64,000 nt of DNA from Pontiella sulfatireligans (GCF_900890705.1 NZ_CAAHFH010000001.1:3596001-3660000); one strand, 5' to 3'. Positions 16,837-26,359 are shown, counted from the first letter of the stretch. Program-made: numbers and translations. Notes: a model not told the origin generated them from the letters alone.

Positions 16837-18033
16837 TTATTTTATAAGGTTGTAGGTATCCAGCGCAATCACCAGCTCTTCGTTGGTGTGGATCTTCAGC
16901 GCAGCGACCTTCGACTCAGCGGTGGTGATGAGGGTCTCGTTCGCATCGTTCTTCGCATCGTCCACCTCCAACCCAAGGAAGGTGAAGTTTTCGAGGATCT
17001 TCCTGCGGAGCATGGGGTTGTTTTCACCCACGCCGGCGGTAAAGACAATGCCGTCGACCCCATTCATTGCGGCCGCATAGGAGCCAATGTATTTCTGGAT
17101 GCTGTAGCAGAACATTTCAATGGCCATCTGGCAGTCCTTGTCGCCCTCGGCCGCGGCTTCCACATTGTCGCGCATATCGCTTTTCCCGGAAATCGCCAGC
17201 AATCCGCCCTGCTTGTTCATCATGGTGCTGACCTGTGCCGGATTAAGTTCCTGCGACTCCATGATGTGCAGCGGCACATACGGATCGAGCGTGCCGGAGC
17301 GGGTACCCATGATAATGCCGTCGAGCGGAGTGAAGCCCATAGAAGTATCCACCGAAACACCGCCCATGAATGCCGCCAACGAACCGCCGTTACCCAAGTG
17401 ACAAGTAATCAGCTTAAGATCCTTCAACGGCTTGCCCATTTGCTCGGCGGCCTTATTCGCCACATAGCCGTGGGAGGTTCCGTGGAAGCCATACTTGCGG
17501 ATTTTATAGTTGGTGTACTGCGCGCGCGGAAGGGCATACATGTAGGCCTTCTTAGGCATCGACTGATGAACAGCCGTATCAAACACGGCAACCTGTGGCA
17601 TTTCGGGCAGCAGCGACGACATCGCCTTGATGCCCATTAGATTGGGCGGGTTATGCAGAGGCGCCAGCATTGAGTTGCGCTCGATGGCCTTGATCACCTC
17701 GCGGTCAACGACCACGGAGCCCGTAAAGTCCTCACCGCCGTGCACGACGCGATGGCCCACTCCGCTGAGCTCTTCCAAGCTTTCGAGCACGCCCTTTTCG
17801 CCATCGGTCAGCAACTTAAGAATTTCATCAATCGCCACCTTGTGGGTTGCCAAATCGATGAACTGCTTTTCTTTGCCTTCGTCGCCCCGCTCAAAGGCGA
17901 TGGTGGACCCGGCGATGCCGACGCGGTCGGCCTGCCCTTCGCACAGCGCGCGAAACTGGTCGTCAGCCTCGTTGGCGTGGTAGAGCTTGAATTTAATGGA
18001 GGAGGATCCGGAATTAAGTACGAGAATCTTCAT
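16837..18033 (-). CDS. ackA: Acetate kinase
   Basis: 398 aa ASKHA-fold kinase converting acetyl phosphate plus ADP to acetate plus ATP. Motifs are the N-terminal LVLNSGSSSIKFKLY, GHRVVHGGEDF (active-site region), and ITCHLGNGGSLAAF with its adenosine/phosphate contacts. DGIVFTAGVGEN lies near the C-terminus. It follows pta by 27 bp on the same strand, so both form the acetate overflow/fermentation module giving substrate-level ATP, in keeping with an anaerobic lifestyle. Confidence 0.98.
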   Translation of the reverse strand: MKILVLNSGSSSIKFKLYHANEADDQFRALCEGQADRVGIAGSTIAFERGDEGKEKQFIDLATHKVAIDEILKLLTDGEKGVLESLEELSGVGHRVVHGGEDFTGSVVVDREVIKAIERNSMLAPLHNPPNLMGIKAMSSLLPEMPQVAVFDTAVHQSMPKKAYMYALPRAQYTNYKIRKYGFHGTSHGYVANKAAEQMGKPLKDLKLITCHLGNGGSLAAFMGGVSVDTSMGFTPLDGIIMGTRSGTLDPYVPLHIMESQELNPAQVSTMMNKQGGLLAISGKSDMRDNVEAAAEGDKDCQMAIEMFCYSIQKYIGSYAAAMNGVDGIVFTAGVGENNPMLRRKILENFTFLGLEVDDAKNDANETLITTAESKVAALKIHTNEELVIALDTYNLIK

Positions 18034-18060
18034 TGAACTAGTTTTCCTTATAATTCGAAA

Positions 18061-19059
18061 CTAAAACGCCTGCAGCACCGTAATGGCCGCAACACCGACG
18101 ATATCCTCAACGGAACATCCGCGGGAAAGGTCATTAACCGGCTTATTCAACCCCTGAAGCAAGGGTCCGAAAGCTTCCGCGCCAGCCATGCGCTCAACGA
18201 TTTTATAGGAAATGTTTCCTGCATTGAGGTCGGGGAAAATCAACACGCGCGCTTCGCCGCCCAAAGGACTTTCCGGCGCCTTCTTTGCGGCAACCTCCGG
18301 CACAATGGCGGCGTCGAGCTGCAGCTCGCCATCGACAATGATGCCTTTGCCAGGACATTCGTCTGCCACTCGCTGCTTGGCCAGCTTTGTCGCTTCCTGA
18401 ACCTTTTCAACAAGCGGGCTCGAAGCCGATCCATAGGTTGAATACGACAGCATGGCCGTCATCGGAGGTATACCGAATTGAATAGCCGAATTGGCACTTT
18501 GCACGGCAATCTGAGAAAGCTGGTCAGCATCAGGATCTTCCACCAGCCCGCAATCGGAAAAGATATAGGGAACGTCGTTCACGCATTCGAGGAAAAAGCT
18601 CGAAACCGTCGCCCCTCTCTTAGCCGCCTTAATGATCTGAAGCGCTGGGCGAACAGTATCGGCCGTCGAATGGACCGCTCCCGAAACAAGGCCGTCGGCT
18701 TCCCCAGCCTGCACGATCATCATGCCGAAATAATTAGCCTGCTTCACTGCTTCCAGAGCCTGTTCCGGCTTGATGCCCTTGGCTTTGCGGAGCTCATAAA
18801 AAGCATCGGCATATTCCTGAAGCTTTCCCGAGGTTTCGGGATCAATAACCGTGATTCCTTCAAGGCTCCAGCCCTTCGAGGAAAATGCTTCCGTAATGGC
18901 TTGTTCGCTGCCCAGCAAAGTGATCGTGGCGATCCCTTCTTGGTTGATGGTGTTGGCGGCTTCGCGCACTCGCTCATCATTGCCTTCCGGAAGTACAATG
19001 CTGCGTTGCTTAAGCTTTGCCGAATCAATGATTTGCTGAATAAATAAACTTCTGCCCAT
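18061..19059 (-). CDS. pta: Phosphate acetyltransferase
   Basis: 332 aa, the short (PTA_PTB domain only) form, converting acetyl-CoA and phosphate to acetyl phosphate. The start is ATG 19059 (MGRSLFIQQIIDSA), preceded by AGGGAA; an earlier in-frame ATG at 19119 has no good site. Conserved stretches are SIVLPEGNDERV, GLVSGAVHSTADTVRP, and KGIIVDGELQLDAAIVPEVA. It pairs with ackA directly downstream. The 282 bp upstream, to rplQ, hold the rplQ terminator and presumably the pta promoter; only weak -10-like text (TAATAT) is visible. Confidence 0.96.
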   Translation of the reverse strand: MGRSLFIQQIIDSAKLKQRSIVLPEGNDERVREAANTINQEGIATITLLGSEQAITEAFSSKGWSLEGITVIDPETSGKLQEYADAFYELRKAKGIKPEQALEAVKQANYFGMMIVQAGEADGLVSGAVHSTADTVRPALQIIKAAKRGATVSSFFLECVNDVPYIFSDCGLVEDPDADQLSQIAVQSANSAIQFGIPPMTAMLSYSTYGSASSPLVEKVQEATKLAKQRVADECPGKGIIVDGELQLDAAIVPEVAAKKAPESPLGGEARVLIFPDLNAGNISYKIVERMAGAEAFGPLLQGLNKPVNDLSRGCSVEDIVGVAAITVLQAF

Positions 19060-19283
19060 TGGCCTATTTCCCTGTTTTAATTGGTTAAAGCATCCCCAAA
19101 TATGCAAAAATACCTGCAAAAGCTACCACCTGCGGGGTTTTGCGCAACCCAAATCCTCATAAATATTATGTGTTTTGAATTTTGGTCATAAACACAATCC
19201 CTAAAACAACGGACACAGAGGGATATCGGCCCATTTGGCACTGGCAGAACGCCCTTGTTTTTCGTTTTAGAGGCCCAGAACGC

Positions 19284-19317
19284 AAAAAACCCCGAGGCCA
19301 AAAGGCAACGGGGTTTT
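19284..19317 (-). terminator. Intrinsic terminator of the ribosomal superoperon (after rplQ)
   Basis: On the minus strand, AAAACCCCG and CGGGGTTTT form a stem around a loop of about 14 nt (itself able to pair GCC/GGC) and end in TTTTTT. It starts about 25 bp after the rplQ stop. Confidence 0.85.
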
Positions 19318-19341
19318 GAAACGCAAAGCTAAACTTTCCGA

Positions 19342-19749
19342 TTACTCGGCAGCGGCTTCCACTTCGGCAACCGGAGCGACAGCCGGAGCAGCGATCGTAT
19401 CGACCCACTCGAGCAGCACCATCTCGGAACTGTCGGAAATACGACGGCCAAGTTTGATGATGCGGGTATAGCCGCCGGAACGATCTGAAAATATTGGAGC
19501 AATGCTTTCGAAAAGCTCCCTAACAGAACCTTCCTGTTTCAGCGTGGAAATGGCCTGACGGCGATGGGCCAACGTGCCCTTCTTGCCGAGGGTTACCATT
19601 TTTTCGGCCAAGCTGCGGGCGGCTTTCGCCTTGGGCAGCGTGGTCTTGATGCGCTTGTTATCGATGAGGGCGCAGACCAGATTTGCGAGCAACTCGTTGC
19701 GGTGCGCGCTGGTGCGTCCAAGCTTTACTGTCTTTTTACGGTGTCTCAT
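19342..19749 (-). CDS. rplQ: 50S ribosomal protein L17
   Basis: 135 aa large-subunit protein near the exit tunnel. It starts MRHRKKTVKLGRTSAHR and contains IKTTLPKAKAARSLAEKMV, both L17 hallmarks. The C-terminus ends in an Ala/Val/Glu-rich tail (from about 118). It is the last gene of the alpha operon, 22 bp after rpoA, and is followed by a strong terminator. Confidence 0.98.
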   Translation of the reverse strand: MRHRKKTVKLGRTSAHRNELLANLVCALIDNKRIKTTLPKAKAARSLAEKMVTLGKKGTLAHRRQAISTLKQEGSVRELFESIAPIFSDRSGGYTRIIKLGRRISDSSEMVLLEWVDTIAAPAVAPVAEVEAAAE

Positions 19750-19771
19750 TGTTCCAACCTCTGGATAATTT

Positions 19772-20782
19772 TTAAATAATGTCGTCGGATACGGTCTGCT
19801 TGAGCAGGTCGATATCGAAGGTCATTCCCAGCGAAAGACCCATTTCCTGAATCTTGGCCTTGATTTCGTTCAGCGACTTCTTGCCGAAGTTGCGGTACTT
19901 GAGCATTTCGGCTTCGGTCTTCTGCGCGAGCTCGCCAACCGTCGTGATGTTGGCGTTGTTCAGGCAGTTTGCGGCGCGGACGCTGAGCTCGATTTCGTTT
20001 ACACTGATGTTGAGCTTCTTGCGGAGCTCTTCCTTTTCAAGGTCGATCTGCTTTTCGCTTTCTTCAAACTCAATCAGGTCTTTGTCGTAGCTCACAAAAA
20101 CATCGAGGTGGTGGCGCAAAATCGCGGCGGACATAGTCAGCGCGTCGTCCGGACTCACACGGCCATCGGTCCAGATTTCGATTACGAGCTTGTCGTAGTC
20201 GGTGCGACGGCCCACACGGGTGTTTTCGGTGGCAAACTTCACACGGCGAACCGGGGAGAACAGGCAGTCGATCGGAATGATGCCGATTTCCTGATTTTCT
20301 TTTTTGTTCAGATCGGCGGGGCAGTAGCCACGACCAATGCGAACCTCCATCTCGGCTTCGAACACGGCACCTTCGGCGAGCGTGCAGATCACGTAATCGG
20401 GGTTCAGCACTTCAATGGAGTCGGAGGTGACGATGTCGCCGGCGGTGACTTCGCACGGACCTTCAACCTTAACCTTAACCATCTGCGAATCGCGGGTGTA
20501 GCACTTGAACAGCAACTGTTTTACATTCAGGATAATGTCAGTGACATCTTCGAGAACGCCTTCGAGGCTGCAGAATTCGTGGGGCGCGCCCTTGATTTTT
20601 ATCGATGAAACCGCGACGCCTTCCAGTGAAGAGAGCAGTACGCGGCGAAGCGAGTTGCCCATGGTGCGTCCATAACCGGCCTCGAAAGGCTCTGCATAGA
20701 ACTTGCCATAGGTGTCGGTTGAAGCGGCCTCATCCTTGACGACCTGCTTCGGCATTTCAAAACGACCGAGTCGTGTAGCCAT
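19772..20782 (-). CDS. rpoA: RNA polymerase alpha subunit
   Basis: 336 aa. The N-terminal dimerisation/assembly domain (about 20-235) includes GYGRTMGNSLRRVLLSS. The C-terminal DNA- and activator-binding domain (about 262-325) includes VGELAQKTEAEMLKYRNFG. The length fits the family. It lies between rpsK and rplQ; rpsD, which commonly sits between rpsK and rpoA, is absent. Confidence 0.98.
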   Translation of the reverse strand: MATRLGRFEMPKQVVKDEAASTDTYGKFYAEPFEAGYGRTMGNSLRRVLLSSLEGVAVSSIKIKGAPHEFCSLEGVLEDVTDIILNVKQLLFKCYTRDSQMVKVKVEGPCEVTAGDIVTSDSIEVLNPDYVICTLAEGAVFEAEMEVRIGRGYCPADLNKKENQEIGIIPIDCLFSPVRRVKFATENTRVGRRTDYDKLVIEIWTDGRVSPDDALTMSAAILRHHLDVFVSYDKDLIEFEESEKQIDLEKEELRKKLNISVNEIELSVRAANCLNNANITTVGELAQKTEAEMLKYRNFGKKSLNEIKAKIQEMGLSLGMTFDIDLLKQTVSDDII

Positions 20783-20847
20783 AATATTTTCCTCCCAGAA
20801 CCGGGCATTAACCGGCTCGTATGGTGTTGTTAATTGTTAAATTCTAC

Positions 20848-21456
20848 TTAAACGCGACGACGCTTAGGAGGCCGGCATCCGTTGTGCGGGATGGCCGTGG
20901 TGTCCTTGATCGACGTAATCGCCAAGCCAGCGGACTGGATGGCACGAACAGCAGACTCGCGTCCTGCGCCTGGTCCTTGAACGCGGACTTCAACTTCCGA
21001 CATTCCATGGCTGATTGCGGTACGGGCCGCATCCTGCGCAACAGTCGTTGCTGCAAAGGCCGTGCTCTTACGCGATCCCTTGAAATTGCAACGTCCGGCG
21101 CTACTCCAAGAAATCACGTTGCCGCGCATGTCCGTAATGGAAACGATGGTGTTGTTGAACGTGGTCTTCACGAAAGCGATTCCGAACGGAACGTTCTTGG
21201 AACCCTTCTTGCGCTTGATCGGCTCGATCTTTTCATCGGCGAGCAAGTCGGCCGCGGTGGGCAGGCGAGGCTTCTTGTCCTCAACCACTTCTTCGGCTTT
21301 CGCTTCAGCAGGAGCCGCAACCGCCTTTTCTTCAACAGGTGTCGCAGCCGCCTTTTCTTCAACGGGAACCGCAACGGCTTCGGCCGCTTTTTCTTCGACT
21401 ACCGGAGCTGCTTGCTCAACCGCTGTTTCTTCTACTTCTTTTTTATCTTCTGCCAT
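20848..21456 (-). CDS. rpsK: 30S ribosomal protein S11 with long Ala/Glu/Lys-rich N-terminal extension
   Basis: 202 aa against about 125-130 in most bacteria. The S11 core begins near residue 78 and is intact: [30 protein letters not shown] and [15 protein letters not shown]11 lines the mRNA exit/platform of the small subunit. The first 60 residues are low-complexity and acidic, with repeated [18 protein letters not shown] units. ATAAGGAATATTCCC precedes the ATG, and no internal ATG exists before the core, so the extension is probably translated. The extension should project from the platform. Confidence 0.95.
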   Translation of the reverse strand: MAEDKKEVEETAVEQAAPVVEEKAAEAVAVPVEEKAAATPVEEKAVAAPAEAKAEEVVEDKKPRLPTAADLLADEKIEPIKRKKGSKNVPFGIAFVKTTFNNTIVSITDMRGNVISWSSAGRCNFKGSRKSTAFAATTVAQDAARTAISHGMSEVEVRVQGPGAGRESAVRAIQSAGLAITSIKDTTAIPHNGCRPPKRRRV

Positions 21457-21487
21457 GGGAATATTCCTTATTTAATCAGTGGCGCGC

Positions 21488-21892
21488 CTACTTACCGCCA
21501 GCCTTGACCGCGGAACGTGCTTCCTTACCGCGAACGATGCCCACGGTACGCTTGGCGCCCTTGCGGGTACGGGCATTGGTTTTAGTGCGCTGTCCACGGC
21601 ACGGCAAACTGGCGCGATGACGCCGTCCACGGTACGAACCGATCGAGATTAAGCGACGAACGTTTGCCGACACCTCGCGACGCAGGTCGCCCTCGATGCG
21701 GAAGTCGTTCTGCAGGACTGAAATCAAACGCTGAATTTCATCATCCGTCATGTCATCCGCTTTTTTCGATGGATCCAGCTTGGCTTTTTCGCACACTTCC
21801 TTAGCGGTTGTGTGGCCGATGCCGTAAATATACCGAAGGGAATATTCCAGCTTTTTTCTTCCGGGAATGTCTATACCGAGTACACGTGGCAT
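21488..21892 (-). CDS. rpsM: 30S ribosomal protein S13
   Basis: 134 aa head protein of the small subunit contacting P-site tRNA. It starts MPRVLGIDIPGRKKLEYSLR and carries YIYGIGHTTAKEVCEKA (helix-hairpin-helix) and the basic tail SYRGRRHRASLPCRGQRTKTN. It sits in the alpha operon between rpmJ and rpsK. Nothing unusual. Confidence 0.98.
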   Translation of the reverse strand: MPRVLGIDIPGRKKLEYSLRYIYGIGHTTAKEVCEKAKLDPSKKADDMTDDEIQRLISVLQNDFRIEGDLRREVSANVRRLISIGSYRGRRHRASLPCRGQRTKTNARTRKGAKRTVGIVRGKEARSAVKAGGK

Positions 21893-21907
21893 TGCTAAAA
21901 CTCCTTA

Positions 21908-22021
21908 TTATCCTTGGCGCTGCTTATGGCGCGGGTTCGTGCAAATGATGCGAACCACACCTTTGCGCCGGATTACCTTGCATTGTTCACACATTCTTTT
22001 CACTGAAGCTCTTACTTTCAT
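21908..22021 (-). CDS. rpmJ: 50S ribosomal protein L36
   Basis: 37 aa translated directly from the minus strand: it begins [20 protein letters not shown] and ends RHKQRQG. The zinc ligands C11, C14, C27 and H32 are all present, so this is the zinc-binding (C+) form. It begins 1 bp after the infA stop. The canonical infA-rpmJ-rpsM order supports it. Confidence 0.96.
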   Translation of the reverse strand: MKVRASVKRMCEQCKVIRRKGVVRIICTNPRHKQRQG

Positions 22022-22022
22022 C

Positions 22023-22241
22023 TCATTGCTCCTGGTCAATCACCAGACGCCCCTTCGACATGTCGTAGGGCGACATTTCAACTGTTATTTGCTCACCAGC
22101 TTGCGGTGGCGGGCACTTTAAATCTTCGCGCCTTAAAAAGGCGACAAAACGGTGCCCATTGGGCAGTTCTGCGTCAAAAGCGTGTTTGTCTATCACGCTT
22201 AACAAGCGGGCGTCTAGTAAAATTGTCTCTTTTTTCTCCAT
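22023..22241 (-). CDS. infA: Translation initiation factor IF-1 (divergent)
   Basis: 72 aa S1/OB-fold protein that occupies the ribosomal A site during initiation. The C-terminal half has the IF-1 signature ([16 protein letters not shown]), and [12 protein letters not shown] is recognisable. The central stretch normally reading MRKNYIRILPGD is replaced by [14 protein letters not shown]. The start is ATG 22241, overlapping the map stop as TGATG; a GTG at 22244 is possible. Position between map and rpmJ supports the call despite the divergence. Confidence 0.9.
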   Translation of the reverse strand: MEKKETILLDARLLSVIDKHAFDAELPNGHRFVAFLRREDLKCPPPQAGEQITVEMSPYDMSKGRLVIDQEQ

Positions 22242-22999
22242 CACGACTCTAAGTCGGGAATCGTCAAAATCTCTGCAACTTCCTTACCCACTGCTACCGT
22301 GTGCTCAAAGTGAGCAGAAGGAAGCCTGTCCTTGGTCACCACCGTCCAACCGTCCTTCAGGGTTTCCGTCTTGTGGATACCCAGATTAATCATCGGTTCA
22401 ATCGCGAAAGTCATGCCGGCTTTCAGCACTGGACCCCGCCCCGGAGGCCCATAGTTCGGGATCTGCGGATCTTCGTGCATCTCCCGGCCAATGCCATGCC
22501 CAACAAAATCACGCACAACGGAAAAACCAGCCTCTTCTGCAACCACCTGAACAGCATTCGAAATATCGGAAAGCCGGTTCCCCTCGACCGCTTGGCCTAT
22601 GGCCGCGGTCAGGCACTCCTGTGTTTTATCAAGAAGGCGCTGCCATTCGGGATCAATCTCCCCTGCAGCCACCGTGATGGCTGTGTCGCCGACAAACCCA
22701 CCGTAGACGAGGCCGAAATCAATGCCGACCACATCGCCGTCTTTGATGACGCGCCGTCCAGGAATCCCATGCACCACCTCTTCATTCACCGAGGAACAAA
22801 TGTGGCCGGAAAAACCGTGGTAGCCATAAAACGCACAACGGCCCTCTGCCTTACGGGCAAGCTCGGCGGCATAGTCGTCGAGTTCCTGCGTCGTCACACC
22901 TGGCGCAACCTTGGCGGCAACCTTGTGCAGAATAGTTGCGGTTTTTTTCGTGGCAATGCGCATGGCATTCAGCTCTGCTTGGTTTTTTACAATAATCAT
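22241..22999 (-). CDS. map: Methionine aminopeptidase, type I
   Basis: 252 aa pita-bread metallopeptidase removing the initiator Met. Metal ligands are visible: D in GIDFGLVYGG, D in GDTAITV, H in VGHGIGREMHEDP, E in FAIEPM and E near the C-terminus. There is no N-terminal zinc-finger extension. It follows adk by 10 bp and overlaps infA by 1 bp, the usual secY-adk-map-infA order. Confidence 0.98.
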   Translation of the reverse strand: MIIVKNQAELNAMRIATKKTATILHKVAAKVAPGVTTQELDDYAAELARKAEGRCAFYGYHGFSGHICSSVNEEVVHGIPGRRVIKDGDVVGIDFGLVYGGFVGDTAITVAAGEIDPEWQRLLDKTQECLTAAIGQAVEGNRLSDISNAVQVVAEEAGFSVVRDFVGHGIGREMHEDPQIPNYGPPGRGPVLKAGMTFAIEPMINLGIHKTETLKDGWTVVTKDRLPSAHFEHTVAVGKEVAEILTIPDLES

Positions 23000-23009
23000 G
23001 ACGAAAGCC

Positions 23010-23651
23010 TTATCCTATGCGCGCAAGCACCGCTAAACGCACTTCTGCGATGCTCTTTGCGGCATCGATAGGATGAATGAGGCCCTTGGCCTCGTAGTAA
23101 GTGATAAGCGGAGCGGTTTGTTCTTTATAAACATCTAGTCGCTTTTTAATCGTTTCAGAATTATCGTCCGGGCGTTGCATCAATTCGCAGCCCTCAATGT
23201 CGCACTTGCCCTCTTGAACGGCCGGATTATATTTAATGTGATATACCATGCCGCACTTGCTGCAGGTCCGGCGACCAGACAGGCGCTCGACAATCACTTC
23301 ATCGGGGCATTGAAGCAAGACCACTTCTTCGAGCGTACCCGACAGGGCTTCAATCAGTTCATCCAGCTTTTCTGCCTGCACCAAAGTACGCGGAAACCCG
23401 TCGAATAAAAAATTAGCGTTCGCATCAGAAGATTGAAGCAGATCGCGTATCATTCCCACAACAACATCATCGGGAACAAACTTGCCCTGATCCATCCGTT
23501 GCTTGGCTTCCAAGCCAAGCGTCGTTTCCAAGCGAATCTGCTCGCGGAGGAGATCGCCGGTGGACACATGCGTGTAACCCTTGCCCACCAGCACTTCAGA
23601 GACGGTTCCCTTGCCCGCACCGGGGGGGCCCAACAGGACTACCGCGTTCAT
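23010..23651 (-). CDS. adk: Adenylate kinase (zinc LID form)
   Basis: 213 aa nucleotide kinase interconverting ATP plus AMP and 2 ADP. P-loop GPPGAGKGT (8-16); AMP-site motif DGFPRT (84-89). The LID has four cysteines C130, C133, C150 and C155, giving a structural zinc site. The ATG overlaps the secY stop (ATGA). Confidence 0.98.
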   Translation of the reverse strand: MNAVVLLGPPGAGKGTVSEVLVGKGYTHVSTGDLLREQIRLETTLGLEAKQRMDQGKFVPDDVVVGMIRDLLQSSDANANFLFDGFPRTLVQAEKLDELIEALSGTLEEVVLLQCPDEVIVERLSGRRTCSKCGMVYHIKYNPAVQEGKCDIEGCELMQRPDDNSETIKKRLDVYKEQTAPLITYYEAKGLIHPIDAAKSIAEVRLAVLARIG

Positions 23652-24988
23652 TTCCCGCTGCGCATCTTCCCTTTTTTCAGGAAGCCGTCATAGTGGCGCA
23701 TCAGCAGATGCGATTCAATTTGACGCATGGTGTCGAGCATGACACCCACGATGATGAGCAAACTGGTGCCACCAAAGAAGGAGGCCACAATCCACGGAAC
23801 ATTGAACTGTGAGGTCATCACGTTCGGCATCACGGCAATGGCCGTCAGAAATACAGCACCGGCCAGCGTGAGGCGAGTCATGGTTCTATCCAGAAACTCA
23901 GCGGTCGGCCGGCCCGGACGGATCCCGGGAATATAGCCCCCACGACGCTTCAGGTCGTCTGCAATCTGGATCGGGTTGAACTGCGTCGCCACCCAGAAGT
24001 AGGAGAAAAACAAAATCATCATGCCGAACCAGAACATGTACCAAGGTGAAGTCGGGAACGCGGACGCCCACTCTTTAGCCGCCTGAAATGGAAGGAAGCT
24101 TCCTACCTTCGGGAAAATCGCGAGGATCGCGGAAGCGAAAATGATCGGCATAACGCCGGAATAGTTGACGCGAAGCGGCAGGTGGGACGTACCCCCCTGC
24201 ATCATCTTCCGGCCAACCATGCGTTTGGCAAACTGCACGGGAATCTTCTGCTGCGCCTGCGTCACCGCAACCACGCCTAGAATAACGAAGAAGATCAGAG
24301 CAATCAGAAGCGCCAAATGGAAAACGCCGATTTCAGCAACTCCGTCAACCGGAGTCAGCTTGTCGATCAGCGTCTTAACGGCCATCGGCATTCTGCTCAC
24401 AATGTTAACCGTAATAATGATGGAGATGCCGTTGCCGATACCACGATCCGTCATCTGCTCGCCAATCCACATCAAAAGAAGCGAACCGGTCACCAGACTC
24501 AGCATGGTCAGTACTACGAAACCAAAACCGGGAATCCGAACCACGGACTGCGGAAGCCCGAAATAGCCCCCGCTTTGAAGCGCCGCCGCCATGGCAATGC
24601 CCTGAACGGCACAGATGACCACAGTGAGGTAACGGGTGTACTGCGTAATTTTTTGCCGGCCTACATCGCCCTCGCGCGCCAACTTTTCAAGATGCGGAAT
24701 AACAGCGGTCATCAACTGAATGATAATCGAAGCACTGATGTAGGGCATGATGCCCAGCGTGCCGATAGAGCACTGCAGCATTGCGCCGCCACTGAAAAGG
24801 TTCATGAGTCCGAACAATCCACCTTCAGCACCGCCCTGGGTTTCGATGAAAGACCTGATCGCTACTGCATTCACGCCCGGAAGCGGAACGGCAGAAATCA
24901 GACGGCAGACGAAAATCAGACCAAACGTAAAAAGAATACGTTGTCTAAGTTCAGTAATCTTGAAGGTGTTAACAAACGCGGAGAGCAT
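23648..24988 (-). CDS. secY: Preprotein translocase subunit SecY
   Basis: 446 aa, ten membrane helices forming the protein-conducting channel with SecE. Recognisable parts are the plug region (FGLMNLFSGGAMLQCSIGTLGIMPYI), cytosolic loop segments, and the C-terminal RGGYIPGIRPGRPTAEFL. It lies downstream of rplO as in a typical spc operon and is coupled to adk by a 4-bp overlap. The partner secE is at 48228-48431. Confidence 0.98.
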   Translation of the reverse strand: MLSAFVNTFKITELRQRILFTFGLIFVCRLISAVPLPGVNAVAIRSFIETQGGAEGGLFGLMNLFSGGAMLQCSIGTLGIMPYISASIIIQLMTAVIPHLEKLAREGDVGRQKITQYTRYLTVVICAVQGIAMAAALQSGGYFGLPQSVVRIPGFGFVVLTMLSLVTGSLLLMWIGEQMTDRGIGNGISIIITVNIVSRMPMAVKTLIDKLTPVDGVAEIGVFHLALLIALIFFVILGVVAVTQAQQKIPVQFAKRMVGRKMMQGGTSHLPLRVNYSGVMPIIFASAILAIFPKVGSFLPFQAAKEWASAFPTSPWYMFWFGMMILFFSYFWVATQFNPIQIADDLKRRGGYIPGIRPGRPTAEFLDRTMTRLTLAGAVFLTAIAVMPNVMTSQFNVPWIVASFFGGTSLLIIVGVMLDTMRQIESHLLMRHYDGFLKKGKMRSGK

Positions 24989-25007
24989 AGGTGTGGCCTT
25001 TCGTTGA

Positions 25008-25448
25008 TTAGACGATTTCGCAGGAGCCGCCAGCGGCTTCTATTTTTTCCTTAGCCGAGGCGGAGAACGCATTGGCCTTAACGACCAGCTTCTTATCCAC
25101 ACTACCGTTGCCGAGAATCTTCACGCCGTCGAAACGACCATTGACCAAGCCCTTTTCAATCAGGAGCTCGATGGTGACTTCGGAACCCTCTTCAAACGCG
25201 GCAAGCGCGTCCAGATTGACCGGAAGAATCTCTTTACGGTTAAAGTTGGTGAAACCACGCTTCGGAAGCTTTCGTACGAGTGGCATCTGACCACCTTCGA
25301 ACAATGGCTTATGAGTGGCGCCGGCGCGGGACATCTGCCCCTTGTGGCCACGTCCGGCGGTTTTTCCCTTGCCGGATGCACGACCGCGTCCAACGCGGAT
25401 TCTCCGATGCTTAGAGCCTTCTGAAGGCTGTAATGAATGCAAATCCAT
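25008..25448 (-). CDS. rplO: 50S ribosomal protein L15
   Basis: 146 aa. The N-terminal basic glycine-rich tail ([20 protein letters not shown]) and [11 protein letters not shown] are typical of L15. It directly follows rpsE (20-bp gap); the rpmD (L30) gene that often lies between them is absent. Confidence 0.98.
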   Translation of the reverse strand: MDLHSLQPSEGSKHRRIRVGRGRASGKGKTAGRGHKGQMSRAGATHKPLFEGGQMPLVRKLPKRGFTNFNRKEILPVNLDALAAFEEGSEVTIELLIEKGLVNGRFDGVKILGNGSVDKKLVVKANAFSASAKEKIEAAGGSCEIV

Positions 25449-25468
25449 GACTAAATCCTTTGCTAAAA

Positions 25469-26011
25469 CTAACCCTTGCGGAGAGCGAGCACGGCTTCTT
25501 TGGAACGAAGCGAGCTGAGCGCCTTAAGGGTGGCTTTGGTTACGTTAAGGTGGTTGTTGGAACCGAGCGACTTCGCTAATACATCGCGAACGCCTGCGAG
25601 TTCAAGCACCGCACGGCATGGGCCGCCAGCGATGATGCCTGTACCTTTGGAGGCCGGACGAATCAACACCTGTGCGCCGCTGAACTTACCCAGCGCGTCG
25701 TGCGGGAGCGTGGTGCCACGCATGGTGACGGTTTCGAGGTTGCGTTTGGCCACCTCGCCGGCCTTGCGAATGGCTTCCGCCACTTCCGCCGCCTTGCCGA
25801 GGCCAAAGCCTACGCGCCCCTTACGGTCGCCAACGACAACCAGTGCGCCGAAACTGAAGCGACGTCCGCCCTTAACCACTTTAGAGTTGCGGCTAATGTG
25901 GACTACGCGTTCTTCGAATTCCGGCTTTGCGCGGGGCTCGTTGCGGTCATCCCGCTTCCGGCCGCGACCGCCGTCTCTGCGTCCTCTACGTTCTGTACGT
26001 TCTTCTGCCAT
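25469..26011 (-). CDS. rpsE: 30S ribosomal protein S5
   Basis: 180 aa from ATG 26011 ([20 protein letters not shown]), which has AGGAG upstream; a longer open frame to 26311 only overlaps rplR out of frame. The N-terminal dsRNA-binding fold ([20 protein letters not shown]) and the C-terminal domain ([20 protein letters not shown]) are both intact. The first 35 residues are a charged Arg/Glu/Asp extension. S5 acts in mRNA entry and accuracy. Confidence 0.97.
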   Translation of the reverse strand: MAEERTERRGRRDGGRGRKRDDRNEPRAKPEFEERVVHISRNSKVVKGGRRFSFGALVVVGDRKGRVGFGLGKAAEVAEAIRKAGEVAKRNLETVTMRGTTLPHDALGKFSGAQVLIRPASKGTGIIAGGPCRAVLELAGVRDVLAKSLGSNNHLNVTKATLKALSSLRSKEAVLALRKG

Positions 26012-26021
26012 CAGGAAACTC

Positions 26022-26357
26022 CTAGAATTTAAGGCCCGCTTCGCGGGCGCTGTCGGCGAGTGTTTTAAGGTTGCTGCCGAAGGCGAAGCCGCCCCGGTCG
26101 AATACGACGCTCTCGATGCCCTTGCCCTTAGCTGCTTCCGCCGCTTTGGCACCGAGCGCCTTGGCCGCTTCCGCGTTTTTGCCATTGGAGGAAACACCGG
26201 CCAGCGTAATGCGGGCGTCGTCATCGATAAACTGCACTTCCAGACGCTTGTTGGAGCGGAAGATTGCCATGCGCGGACGCGCGGCAGTTCCCTGAACCTT
26301 GTTGCGCACACGCAAGTGGCGGCGAATTCTCAAATCTCTTTTGCTTTTAGTACTCAT
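26022..26357 (-). CDS. rplR: 50S ribosomal protein L18
   Basis: 111 aa 5S-rRNA-binding protein. Typical [22 protein letters not shown] start (here [20 protein letters not shown]) and [20 protein letters not shown]. It ends [11 protein letters not shown], the usual C-terminus. Gaps to rplF and rpsE are 2 and 10 bp. Confidence 0.97.
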   Translation of the reverse strand: MSTKSKRDLRIRRHLRVRNKVQGTAARPRMAIFRSNKRLEVQFIDDDARITLAGVSSNGKNAEAAKALGAKAAEAAKGKGIESVVFDRGGFAFGSNLKTLADSAREAGLKF

Positions 26358-26359
26358 GA

